Below, piece by piece: positions 44,880 through 53,829 of a stretch of DNA of 64,000 nt (position 1 is its first letter; every line of letters begins with the position of its first letter). Under the pieces are notes generated by a model that was given only the letters and a program-made list of their open reading frames with translations, had not been told where the DNA came from and did no database searches. The stretch spans positions 1 through 64,000 of the forward strand of contig JAQVVM010000016.1 of the NCBI GenBank assembly GCA_028698995.1, given 5' to 3'. The translations under genes and the position numbers were made by a program. The stretch comes from Bacteroidales bacterium. GTDB taxonomy: Bacteria; Bacteroidota; Bacteroidia; Bacteroidales; PXBB01.

Positions 44880-46094
44880 TTACTTCATAAGCTTAAAAAT
44901 CAGAGAAGCATTATGCCCTCCAAAACCGAATGAATTGCTCATGGCATAATTTATTGTATGATGGCGGCTTTGAGTCACAAAGTTCAAATCAAGTTCAGGA
45001 TCGGGTACATCAATATTAATTGAAGGGTGAATTTTTTGTTCTAAAATACTTTTAACGGTAATAGCTGCTTCAATAGCTCCGGCAGCTCCAATAGTATGTC
45101 CTATCATAGATTTTGATGAAACCACAGGAATATCGGAACAATTAGCACCAAAGAGTTTTTTTATGGCTTTGGTTTCATAAAGGTCATTTAGTGTTGTGCT
45201 CGTGCCATGCGCATTTATATGATTAATTTGCTTTGGGGAAATTCCGGCATGCTCAAGTGCTTTACGCATCGTGATAAACATACCCTCTCCGTCTTCTTTC
45301 GGTGAGACAATATTGTAAGCTTCACTGGTTAGTGCATAACCGGATAGCTCAGCCAAGATTGCAGCGCCTCTTTTTCGAGCATTTTCTTCAGCTTCCAGAA
45401 TCAATACTCCTGCTCCTTCGCCAATAACGAAACCGCTGCGGTTTTTTGAAAAGGGACAAGATGCTTTTTGTGGATTCTCATTTTCGGTTGAGAGGGCGTA
45501 AATGGCGTTAAAACCTTTGATTTCTTCAGGATTAATAATAGAATCGGCACCACCGGTAATGACCAAATCAGCTTTTCCGGAGCTTATCAAATCATAGCCT
45601 AAAGCAAGAGCATAAGCAGAAGAAGCACAGGCAGTTGCAACTGTATAGTTCGGTCCTTCAAATCCATATTCTAAGGAAATCCATGCGCTTATGGAATTAT
45701 TCATGCCCTTTAAAATCATGGTTTTTATGTCCTGGTCTTTTTCTACTGAAGAGTTTCCTGTGTTGACAACGCCCAAAATAACGGCACATTTATCCTTTTC
45801 ATAAAAATCCATGTTTATCTGATGCCTTTCAACAGCTTCTTTAGCACATACTAAAGCCATTTGAGTTACCCTTGTCATCTGACGCGCTATTCTCTTTTTA
45901 ATATAATTCTGAGCATACACCTCAAATTCCGAAGATACTTCAGCGGCAATTTGTGTTTCAAGTTCAGACGGTTCAAAGAGCGTAATCCTTCCAACACCCG
46001 ATTTCCCTTTAAGAAGAGCCTGCCATGTATCCTCGATATTTAAACCCAGTGCTGTGATAGCATTTATTGCGGTAACGACTACTTTTCTTTGCAT
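44880..46094 (-). CDS. beta-ketoacyl-ACP synthase (FabF type), second in operon
   Basis: A 404-residue condensing enzyme with a complete triad: Cys156 in TACASSAYA, His296 in AHGTSTTLND and His333 in MIGHTIGAAGA, with Lys328 before it. It should decarboxylate malonyl-ACP and extend an acyl chain. It sits between the dehydrogenase-like gene (8-base gap) and the radical SAM gene. Two distinct active ketosynthases in one small operon imply separate initiation and elongation steps, or two chain types; this is inference. Confidence 0.93.
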   Translation of the reverse strand: MQRKVVVTAINAITALGLNIEDTWQALLKGKSGVGRITLFEPSELETQIAAEVSSEFEVYAQNYIKKRIARQMTRVTQMALVCAKEAVERHQINMDFYEKDKCAVILGVVNTGNSSVEKDQDIKTMILKGMNNSISAWISLEYGFEGPNYTVATACASSAYALALGYDLISSGKADLVITGGADSIINPEEIKGFNAIYALSTENENPQKASCPFSKNRSGFVIGEGAGVLILEAEENARKRGAAILAELSGYALTSEAYNIVSPKEDGEGMFITMRKALEHAGISPKQINHINAHGTSTTLNDLYETKAIKKLFGANCSDIPVVSSKSMIGHTIGAAGAIEAAITVKSILEQKIHPSINIDVPDPELDLNFVTQSRHHTINYAMSNSFGFGGHNASLIFKLMK

Positions 46095-46102
46095 ATTCTA
46101 TT

Positions 46103-47125
46103 TTAGCTATAAGGATTAAATTCCTGATGAGTAAAGACTGCTGTAACAGCCATTAATTCCTCTTTTGTAAATAACTTTTTATCCCTGTATTCCATTGCAA
46201 ATTTATTAAATATATTCCTGACATAAGAAATAATTTGACTGCGGAACTCAAGAGTGGTAGAAACTTCGACACTGGGGTATGTATGGAAACCTTTACCCGT
46301 TTTAACACCCATAATACCTTTTGCAGAATTTTCAGTAAGAAACAGAAGCAAAGGTTTTATTTGCTCCGGATTTTCATGTAAATACATGTAGTTGTTGATT
46401 GCATATATCAAGGTGTCAAAACCAATGTAATCCATCAACATAAAAATTCCCATTGGAAAAAGTTCTTCTCTGATTACATTATCAGCCACATCAAAAGGAA
46501 TATTATTTGCAACACAATAATTAAAAAAGGTTGATTGAATCTCAAGGAAATAACGATTAGCCGCAAATGCAGTGTTTGTGTTTTGCAAAATAAATTGTTT
46601 TTCAATTGAAGTAATAAACGATTTTAAGGTGTTTACATATCCTTCATTAAAATGTGAAGATAAAATTATTTCGGTGATATTTGTTGTTTCAACAGGAAAG
46701 AAAAAATGCAGTCCTGCAAATCTATCCTTAAAAGAGTTGGGAATTGAAAACCTGTCGGGTATGATAGAGGAACTGTTACTAACGATAATAGCATCTTTAT
46801 TAATAATATTTTCCAAGGATTTGAAAAGAATGTTCTTATTATTTAAATCTTCAGAAATGGTTTCAATAATTAAAGAGCATAAGCTTAGATTTTCAAAATT
46901 ATCGGTAATTCTAACCCTGTCAATCTTTTGCTGTACTTCTTCATCAGAAGTTATTAAAAGTTGACGTTCTCTTTCATTTTTTTTTAGAAATTTCCTTTGT
47001 TCATAATAGGCGTTGGACCTATTAAACCATACTATTTCAAACGGATACTTAATAAGGTGGTTAAAAAGGCTCTTCCCCATTTTTCCACCTCCGATAATAC
47101 CTACAAATTTAATATCCTGCTCCAT
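46103..47125 (-). CDS. 3-hydroxyacyl-CoA dehydrogenase-like protein
   Basis: A 340-residue protein with an NAD-binding Rossmann start (VGIIGGGKMGKSLF) and the short-form hydroxyacyl-CoA dehydrogenase core: VSNSSSIIPDRF (Ser), FAGLHFFFPVE (His), then the C-terminal helical domain with GIMGVKTGKGFHTY. Family members interconvert 3-keto- and 3-hydroxyacyl thioesters. The operon has no FabG-type ketoreductase, so this enzyme may fill that step on ACP-bound chains. Its start abuts the stop of the ketosynthase-like gene (47125/47126). Confidence 0.82.
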   Translation of the reverse strand: MEQDIKFVGIIGGGKMGKSLFNHLIKYPFEIVWFNRSNAYYEQRKFLKKNERERQLLITSDEEVQQKIDRVRITDNFENLSLCSLIIETISEDLNNKNILFKSLENIINKDAIIVSNSSSIIPDRFSIPNSFKDRFAGLHFFFPVETTNITEIILSSHFNEGYVNTLKSFITSIEKQFILQNTNTAFAANRYFLEIQSTFFNYCVANNIPFDVADNVIREELFPMGIFMLMDYIGFDTLIYAINNYMYLHENPEQIKPLLLFLTENSAKGIMGVKTGKGFHTYPSVEVSTTLEFRSQIISYVRNIFNKFAMEYRDKKLFTKEELMAVTAVFTHQEFNPYS

Positions 47126-48169
47126 TTAATTTGCTTTATTGAGTAGAATCATTCCATGCTGTAATCCGTTATAATGATTATAGATTAAAATATTATTTAT
47201 TTCTTTCTGTGGCTTCACTTTTATTACCTTATCGGGAATGGGGTAAGTGTTGATAATATAAGTTGCCAGCCAAAGAGCAAAAGCAGAAGCAGTAGGAAAT
47301 TCACCACACAAATTTTTAAAACAGAAAGCAGCTTTGCCTTTAAACATACTGTTGTAAAAGTCATTGTACAAACTATCTGTTCTGGCGTCTCCATTATAAC
47401 CCAACATAATAGCATCCACATCAGAAGGCTTCATGTTATTTTTTTTCAAGAAATTTCTCAAGAGTTCAAATATTTCAGCAGGGTTTTCTGTTGTAATTTG
47501 TCCTACATCTTTTATCTGAGCTAACACATTTCTTTGTGTAGCTTCAATCACAAACATAAAGGCTCCTTCACCGCAAACTGTGCCGATAGTTCCTGATTCG
47601 AGCAACGATTCCGGATTGCAATTTTCTTTTTTAAACCTTCCTTTCAAAAGATTAATATTAAAATTCCAGTCAGAAATTTCTTCAGCAGCACCAAGAAGAA
47701 CTTTTGTTTTATTTGATTCAAGGAACATCTGAGCATCAAGCAGCGCATTTTCAAAAGCCAAACCTTCATGCACATGAGTATTGTTATATCCCTTATTATT
47801 ACACATCATAGAAAGTGTTCCTGCCAATGAATTCGGGGTGCTTTGAACAAAATTTGTGGGTGTTAATGTTCCTTCCTGATATTTCTCAATCTGGTTTAAA
47901 AATTTCATACTGTCATCAACACCTCCATTAGCTGTTGCTAAAATAATCCCTTCAACACCAATATGTTTTTGAAGCATTGGTAAACCTGTTCCAACTCCCA
48001 TGCGCATAAATTTTCCCATGCGCCTTAGTGTTGAAGCAGGGATAAGGCTTGTGTAATCGGGTTCTAAAGCAAAATACTTAATACCTTCATTGTAAATGGG
48101 GCCATTATTGAACAAATCCAAATCATAGGTCTTTTGATGAGAAATACATAAAAGGTCGCTGATAAACAT
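47126..48169 (-). CDS. ketosynthase-like protein without catalytic residues (chain-length-factor-like)
   Basis: A 347-residue thiolase-fold protein. It keeps ketosynthase landmarks (LRRMGKFMRMGVG, TNFVQSTPNSLAGTLS, VCGEGAFMFVIEA), but the active-site Cys region reads NTHVHEGLAF with His134 near the Cys position, and the HGTGT region reads GYNGDARTDSLYNDF. It is also about 50 residues shorter than its neighbours. It is therefore likely a structural partner of one of the flanking ketosynthases, as chain-length factors are in aromatic polyketide systems. Partner choice is inference. Five bases separate it from the first ketosynthase. Confidence 0.78.
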   Translation of the reverse strand: MFISDLLCISHQKTYDLDLFNNGPIYNEGIKYFALEPDYTSLIPASTLRRMGKFMRMGVGTGLPMLQKHIGVEGIILATANGGVDDSMKFLNQIEKYQEGTLTPTNFVQSTPNSLAGTLSMMCNNKGYNNTHVHEGLAFENALLDAQMFLESNKTKVLLGAAEEISDWNFNINLLKGRFKKENCNPESLLESGTIGTVCGEGAFMFVIEATQRNVLAQIKDVGQITTENPAEIFELLRNFLKKNNMKPSDVDAIMLGYNGDARTDSLYNDFYNSMFKGKAAFCFKNLCGEFPTASAFALWLATYIINTYPIPDKVIKVKPQKEINNILIYNHYNGLQHGMILLNKAN

Positions 48170-48174
48170 CGTTT

Positions 48175-49365
48175 TTAAATTTTGGAAAAAATTAAACTGG
48201 TACAGTTACTTCCAAACCCAAAAGAATTAGATAAAACATGTTTAATGTCAACATTATTCTGATACTTTTTCAGGGGCGGAGTTTGTTCGTCAATAGGGTT
48301 TTCGCAATAAAGGCTGGGATACAGCTCCTTATAGTTTAAACTCAACAATGCAATAATGGCCTCCATACTTCCGGCTGCACCAAGAGAATGACCGGTATAT
48401 GATTTTGTTGCGTTATACGGGGGAATTAAACCAAACACTTTAGATAAGCCGAGAAGCTCAACTTTGTCATTGTTTTCTGTACCTGTGCCATGTGTATTAA
48501 TATAATCAATCATACCGGGTTTAAGTCCGGCTGAAGTCAAAGCTTTTTCAATGGCCATTTTTACGCCTTCAGCTTCTTCGGATAAACTGGAAAGATGGAA
48601 GGCATCACTGGTGTTTGAGAAACCACTAATCCTTGCATATTTTTTTTTCACAAAGGTTTGTTCTTCTGCTTCGAGAACTAAATAAGCTGCTCCTTCTCCA
48701 AGAGATAATCCCTTCCGGTTTGTATCAAAAGGTCTGCATGGATCATCAGAAAGAATACGAAGGGCATTAAACCCATTCGCTGTATATTTTGACAGGCTGT
48801 CTGCTCCGCCCACAATTGCTCTTTTAACACGACCTGATTGAATTAGTTTTGTCCCCATCGTTATAGCATTTGCAGAAGAAGAGCATGCAGTATTTATGGT
48901 ATTGCTGATACCTCTGATTTTAAATTCTTCAATAATTTTTAAAGCATGTGCAGCAAAGGGGTATGAAAACAAATAGACAGAGGGCTTTTCAGGAAGCTGA
49001 GCATCAGCAAAAAGTTCATCATGAGCACACATACCACCCACTGTGCTGGCTGAAATAAAAGCCGTGTCGAAGGAAGAAATTTCTTCAGGCGCCAAGCCGG
49101 CATCATGTATGGCTTCATTAAAAGCAATCATTGCAAGAATATCAGTGCGCGTCAGTCCCAATTTACTCGTAAGTTTTATACTTTCAATCAGAGTTTCAGT
49201 ACTTTTGTTCACTTCTCCGAAAAAGTGTGTTTCAGCATATTTTGAAGCAAAAAACCGGGATTTTTTAATACCAGTTTGACCTGAGCGAAGACCTTTTAAA
49301 TTTTCATTAACGTTTGAGCCTAAAGCAGAGACCAAACCCATGCCGGTTACAAAAACATTAATCAT
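48175..49365 (-). CDS. beta-ketoacyl-ACP synthase (FabF type), first in operon
   Basis: A 396-residue condensing enzyme with a complete active site: Cys161 in NTACSSSANA, His292 in THGTGTENND, Lys321 and His326 in KSYTGHSLGAAGS. Its start overlaps the end of the ACP gene by 8 bases, so it is translationally coupled to its carrier protein. It differs clearly from the second ketosynthase, so the two are not a recent duplication. With the degenerate third copy next to it, it could form a KS/CLF-type pair. Confidence 0.92.
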   Translation of the reverse strand: MINVFVTGMGLVSALGSNVNENLKGLRSGQTGIKKSRFFASKYAETHFFGEVNKSTETLIESIKLTSKLGLTRTDILAMIAFNEAIHDAGLAPEEISSFDTAFISASTVGGMCAHDELFADAQLPEKPSVYLFSYPFAAHALKIIEEFKIRGISNTINTACSSSANAITMGTKLIQSGRVKRAIVGGADSLSKYTANGFNALRILSDDPCRPFDTNRKGLSLGEGAAYLVLEAEEQTFVKKKYARISGFSNTSDAFHLSSLSEEAEGVKMAIEKALTSAGLKPGMIDYINTHGTGTENNDKVELLGLSKVFGLIPPYNATKSYTGHSLGAAGSMEAIIALLSLNYKELYPSLYCENPIDEQTPPLKKYQNNVDIKHVLSNSFGFGSNCTSLIFSKI

Positions 49366-49627
49366 GCTGCTTCTGTTTTTCTATAATAAAGTCGGCCATT
49401 GTATTAATATTAATCAATATTTTGCGTCCCTCTGTTGTGCTGTTAATCTTAATACCATATTCTCTTTCAAGAAGTACTATTAGTTCTAAAGAATCTATTG
49501 AGTCCAGTCCCAGAGAACCCCCGAAAAAAAGTTCATCATCTTTGATGTCTTCAGGTTTTTTATCTAATAAGTTAAGATATTCAATTATCTGTATTTTAAG
49601 TTGTAGTTTTAAATCTTCCCTATTCAT
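49358..49627 (-). CDS. acyl carrier protein
   Basis: An 89-residue carrier protein. The phosphopantetheine attachment site is Ser43 in GLDSIDSLEL, followed by the recognition helix IVLLEREYGIKI. The FFGGSLGLDS lead is unlike the DLGADSLD of housekeeping AcpP, which suggests a pathway-specific carrier. It opens the operon and overlaps the first ketosynthase gene. No phosphopantetheinyl transferase is nearby. Confidence 0.92.
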   Translation of the reverse strand: MNREDLKLQLKIQIIEYLNLLDKKPEDIKDDELFFGGSLGLDSIDSLELIVLLEREYGIKINSTTEGRKILININTMADFIIEKQKQHD

Positions 49628-49656
49628 ACATTATAACTTTCTAATAAAACAAGTTG

Positions 49657-49664
49657 CAAAATTA
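49657..49664 (-). promoter_or_regulatory. -7 box TAATTTTG for the ACP/ketosynthase operon
   Basis: An exact TAnnTTTG match on the minus strand 30 bases before the ACP ATG. A minus-strand TTTG lies 16 bases further upstream (49681-49684), slightly closer than usual. Confidence 0.6.
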
Positions 49665-49704
49665 CAAAAAATTAGCCAGGCAAAATCATAAGAATTGATG
49701 GTTT

Positions 49705-49736
49705 TTTGTACCAAGTCATTTTTTTATATAATTTTG
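49705..49736 (+). promoter_or_regulatory. promoter TTTG-N20-TAATTTTG of the sensor kinase gene
   Basis: TTTG (49705-49708), a 20-base gap, then TAATTTTG (49729-49736): the best full match to the Bacteroidota -33/-7 pattern seen in the window. It is divergent from the ACP operon promoter, about 40 bases apart. Confidence 0.65.
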
Positions 49737-49754
49737 AAAATAAAACCATAAAAA

Positions 49755-52700
49755 TTGAAGAAGCATCATCTGTCATACTTTTTTTGGGGCTTAATGTTTT
49801 CATTTTGTTTGATATTTTTATCAATCCTTATTTATAACAAACAATTAAATAAAGAGAAACAAGCGAGACACATAGAAAAAAAAATCCATCTATTTGAAAA
49901 GGAGATGCAAACTGATATTGGTTTGCTTGAAGATATTTTCCTTGACACCCTAAAATCATCAAAAGAAAAGTATAAAGAAGCCCTCAATCTAAAAGACAAG
50001 GGTATAATTTTGTTTGTCTCCCACAGAGATTCTTTAATTTTTTGGTCGCACAATACCGTACTTTTTACTAATGCTGTGCTCCTTAATGATAGTAATAGAA
50101 TGATTAAATCTGATAACGGATGGTTTTTGAAAAAAGTTAAAGAGCAGGATGATTGGATTTTTACAGCCTTACTCCTTATAAAAAATGAATATAATTACGA
50201 AAACAAATTCCTTGAAAACAACTTAAATACTGATCTGGGAATGAATTTCGATAAAATTAAATTGCTTTTTGATAATTCGGAACCACTTGTTAAAGATTTA
50301 TCTGAAAATTATTTATTTTCATTAGAAGTTGAAGATTCCCATGTACTTTCTGAAGCTGAACAAATTATCATTTTTGTTCTTTTTTTAATCCTTTTGTACC
50401 TGCTTATCTTTACACTGGGAAAGATTTTTAACAAATTTGTCCTGAGAGGAAGAAGTATTATAATCGGCTTTGTTTTTCAAACTTCCATCTTGTTGATTTT
50501 CAGATGGTTGATGTTTGAGTTTAAATGGCCTGATTTTATATATTCTCTTGAAATTTTTTCCCCAAAATACTTTGCCAGCTCTGAACTGTTACCTTCTTTA
50601 GGTGACCTAACCTTAAATACTTTTTTCCTCTTCATTATTGTTTATTTGGGTTGCTATAAAAGTGTAACCGAGTCAAACGCTCATGAAACAAAATTCAGAC
50701 TCTTTTCCTTGATAGTTGTATATACTTTAGCAATGATTTTTTGCTATGCATTAATAATATTTATTATTAAAAGCCTTGTTGTTGATTCGAATATTTATCT
50801 TTTATTTAATAACTTTTACGAAATCACGGTTTTAAGTATTGTTTCAATAGGGCTAATCGCCATCCTCTTTTTTGTTTATTATTTTATTATACGGAGTTTT
50901 ATTCAGCAGTTTTATCGTTTTAATAAATCTTACTTATTGTATTTTTTGATTTCATTAGTTATTTCATTCATTCAATTTTTTATTATAAAAGAAGTTTGGT
51001 TATCCGTGTTCTTTCTTATTGTGCTACTTCTATCGGGATATTATGGTTATAAAAAAGTAAATTTTTTCTCCAAAACAGTTTATATAATGCTATTTATTTT
51101 GATATTTGCTATAATAACCACATATCAAATTAATAAAAATGCTCATGAAAAAGAAAAAAATATACGCACACTGTTTGCAGTAAATCTTTCATTTGATAAA
51201 GACCCTCTGGCTGAATTTTTATTTATTGATATTGCAGATCGTCTCCCTTTGGATTCAGTACTCATAACATTGGCAAAAGACCATGTAAAAAATGAAGAGG
51301 AATTAAAAAAACATTTAAAGAAAAATTATTTTTCGGAATATCTTGATAAATATGAAATGCAACTCACTATTTGCGATTCAGATGACAAACTTTTTTTGAA
51401 GCCCGGAAATATTGAAGTAAATTGCAGAAGTTTTTTTGACGAAATGATAACAACTTATGGAAAACCAACAGGTACACCCTATTTTTATCAACTACAATAT
51501 ACATCAGGACAAAATGCATATTTGGTAGATTTTCCGATATATTATGCCGAAAATAATAGTCATAAAAGTTTTTATATTGAATTGTTTTCAAAATTTATTC
51601 CCAAGGAATTAGGTTATCCCGAACTATTAATTGATAAGAATGTACGGATTAATACTACTGCATTTGATTATAATTATGCAAGATACCTTAACTCGCAGCT
51701 CATACAACAATTTGGACAGTATGCCTATTTTACAGATATAAATGATTATAAAAGTGATTCCTCAAGCTTATTTTTTTTCGATCAAAATGCTTACAGTCAT
51801 TTGTATTACCGTGCCGATGATAATATTGAACTTATAATTAGTAAAAAGAAAACAAGTGCCATTGATTATTTTGCAGGTTTATCTTTTATTTTCTTCCTTT
51901 TCAGTATTGTATGGTTTATTATTAAAATTGTCCTTCTGCAAAATTTGTCGTTCAGCAAGTCCATGTTTAATTTCAGTAACAGGGTCAAATTTGCAATGGT
52001 TTTTATTGTCATTATTTCTTTTGTTGTAATAGGGGTGGTAACACTACGCTATATCATTACAACTTATAACAACAAAAACAATGATGTACTGAGTGAAAAA
52101 GCACACTCCATTCTTATTGAACTAGAAAACAAATTGATACAAGCCGAAGAAATCAGTCCCGATATGCAGGATTATGTTAAAGACCTGCTCGTGAAATTTT
52201 CAAATATCTTTTTTACTGATATAAACATGTATGATATTTCGGGAAATTTAATAGCATCTTCTCGTGAAAAAATATTTGATGAAGGTCTTGTTTCAAGGAA
52301 AATGAACAGCTCGGCTTATTATCACATGACTTTTGAACGGAAAACTTTTTTTGCTCATAACGAAAACATAGGTGGACTGAACTATTTGTCTGCTTACATA
52401 CCTTTTAGAAATTTTGAAGACAAAACAATAGCCTATGTTAACCTGCCTTATTTCGCCAAGGAAAGTGATCAGAGAAGAGAAATTGCATCCTTTCTTGCTG
52501 CTTTTATAAACATTTATATTTTACTCATTCTGTTGTCAATAGGTGTAGCTTTGCTATTGTCAAATTATGTTTCAAAACCATTGTACATGATTAGAGAAAA
52601 GTTAAGCCATTTTGAGCTGGGCAAGTCGAACGAAAAAATTAAATGGACCAAAGAAGATGAAATTGGCAGCCTTGTAAGCGAATACAACCGCCTGATTGAT

Positions 52701-53405
52701 GAACTTTCTGATAGTGCTACAAAACTTGCACAGTCCGAACGTGAGTCCGCATGGCGTGAAATGGCAAAACAGGTTGCCCATGAAATAAAAAACCCTCTGA
52801 CACCGATGAAGTTAAGTGTCCAGCACTTACTGAAAACATGGCATAATAAGTCAGATGACTTTGATGACAGAATTGAGAAGTTCTGCAAAATGATGACCGA
52901 TCAGATTGATACACTTTCAGATATTGCAGGCAGTTTCTCAGATTTTGCAAACATGCCTGTGGCTCATAATAAAAGCATTGATCTTAAAGATATTTTGACA
53001 GATGTGGCGCTATTTTATGAAAATATCGTTGAAACTGAAATCTCATTAGTCATTGATAAAAGCAAAAGGTATATCATCACAGCAGATGAAAAACAACTCA
53101 AAAGAGCCTTAAGCAACCTTGTTAAAAATGCGTTACAGGCTACGGAGAAAGTTAATCATCCAAAAATTGAAATAGGCCTTTCTGAAACAGAATCTGAATA
53201 TGTTGTTTATGTTAAAGACAATGGTATAGGGGTGCCAAAGGAACTGGCTTTAAAAATATTTACACCCAGTTTTACAACAAAAAACTCGGGAATGGGTTTG
53301 GGCTTAGCCATTGTTAAAAGCATCACCGAAAGCTTTAATGGCAAAGTTTATTTTGAATCTCAGGAAAATGAAGGGTCTTGTTTTTATCTGGCTTTTAAAA
53401 GGTGA
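49755..53405 (+). CDS. very large NtrY-like sensor histidine kinase
   Basis: 1216 residues from a TTG start; the first ATG is 14 codons in (49797), but the TTG start supplies the basic N-terminus MKKHH before the first helix. One helix, a small extracytoplasmic domain, then about eight clustered helices (about 205-455), a second outer domain, further helices near 710, 750 and 925, a HAMP region, and the kinase core with H-box VAHEIKNPLTP (His1009), N-box NLVKNALQA and G boxes DNGIGVP and GMGLGLAIV. It senses an unknown envelope signal. No response regulator is adjacent. It is divergent from the ACP operon. Confidence 0.88.
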   Translation: MKKHHLSYFFWGLMFSFCLIFLSILIYNKQLNKEKQARHIEKKIHLFEKEMQTDIGLLEDIFLDTLKSSKEKYKEALNLKDKGIILFVSHRDSLIFWSHNTVLFTNAVLLNDSNRMIKSDNGWFLKKVKEQDDWIFTALLLIKNEYNYENKFLENNLNTDLGMNFDKIKLLFDNSEPLVKDLSENYLFSLEVEDSHVLSEAEQIIIFVLFLILLYLLIFTLGKIFNKFVLRGRSIIIGFVFQTSILLIFRWLMFEFKWPDFIYSLEIFSPKYFASSELLPSLGDLTLNTFFLFIIVYLGCYKSVTESNAHETKFRLFSLIVVYTLAMIFCYALIIFIIKSLVVDSNIYLLFNNFYEITVLSIVSIGLIAILFFVYYFIIRSFIQQFYRFNKSYLLYFLISLVISFIQFFIIKEVWLSVFFLIVLLLSGYYGYKKVNFFSKTVYIMLFILIFAIITTYQINKNAHEKEKNIRTLFAVNLSFDKDPLAEFLFIDIADRLPLDSVLITLAKDHVKNEEELKKHLKKNYFSEYLDKYEMQLTICDSDDKLFLKPGNIEVNCRSFFDEMITTYGKPTGTPYFYQLQYTSGQNAYLVDFPIYYAENNSHKSFYIELFSKFIPKELGYPELLIDKNVRINTTAFDYNYARYLNSQLIQQFGQYAYFTDINDYKSDSSSLFFFDQNAYSHLYYRADDNIELIISKKKTSAIDYFAGLSFIFFLFSIVWFIIKIVLLQNLSFSKSMFNFSNRVKFAMVFIVIISFVVIGVVTLRYIITTYNNKNNDVLSEKAHSILIELENKLIQAEEISPDMQDYVKDLLVKFSNIFFTDINMYDISGNLIASSREKIFDEGLVSRKMNSSAYYHMTFERKTFFAHNENIGGLNYLSAYIPFRNFEDKTIAYVNLPYFAKESDQRREIASFLAAFINIYILLILLSIGVALLLSNYVSKPLYMIREKLSHFELGKSNEKIKWTKEDEIGSLVSEYNRLIDELSDSATKLAQSERESAWREMAKQVAHEIKNPLTPMKLSVQHLLKTWHNKSDDFDDRIEKFCKMMTDQIDTLSDIAGSFSDFANMPVAHNKSIDLKDILTDVALFYENIVETEISLVIDKSKRYIITADEKQLKRALSNLVKNALQATEKVNHPKIEIGLSETESEYVVYVKDNGIGVPKELALKIFTPSFTTKNSGMGLGLAIVKSITESFNGKVYFESQENEGSCFYLAFKR

Positions 53406-53829
53406 TACTATTTTTAAACCTATTGGTTTTTTAGAAAATGTGTGGTATAATATATAAAACCTATTAAATATTTACACATTACTACTAAAAATTTGCCCGT
53501 ATGGGCATTAATATTAATAAAATAACACCAAAACTTTAAATATTTCCCGTCAGGGAATTAACATTGGGAACTATAGTCTTGCTTTTGTTAATGTCCATAC
53601 GGACAATAAAAAAAATGAACTTACATTTTTTATTAATATTAAAGTCCTACGGACTATAAAAAAACGGATTGAATAATGTGTAAATAAATATTGTACTTAA
53701 TATAAAAATCTAAAATAGATTTACTTGCCAATTCTACCTGCAGCGGTTTTGGTGCTGGCGATTCATTCAAACCACCATCTCAGAAAACCAAAAAGTATTA
53801 TTTTTTTCATGTGAATAAAAATTTCTAAA
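53406..53829. other. intergenic region holding a palindromic repeat element
   Basis: 424 bases between the kinase gene and the convergent T9SS gene. The first part holds the REP-like element described separately. The remaining about 140 bases contain a short open stretch on the minus strand (GGLNESPAPKPLQVEL) without a start, too short to call. Confidence 0.5.
53471..53684. repeat. REP/BIME-like element: four small palindromes between 11-base inverted repeats
   Basis: TTTACACATTA (53471-53481) and its exact complement TAATGTGTAAA (53674-53684) frame four hairpins. Two are in forward sense, TGCCCGTATGGGCA (53494-53507) and TTCCCGTCAGGGAA (53544-53557). Two are in reverse sense, TGTCCATACGGACA (53592-53605) and AGTCCTACGGACT (53643-53655). 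Read in its own sense each palindrome is followed by TTAA(c/t)A; the outer two both continue TTAATATTAATAAA. Confidence 0.75.

Noticed and set aside
53690-53800. Minus-strand frame GGLNESPAPKPLQVELASK
   Set aside because: About 38 codons without a start, running into the palindromic element; too short to separate from chance.
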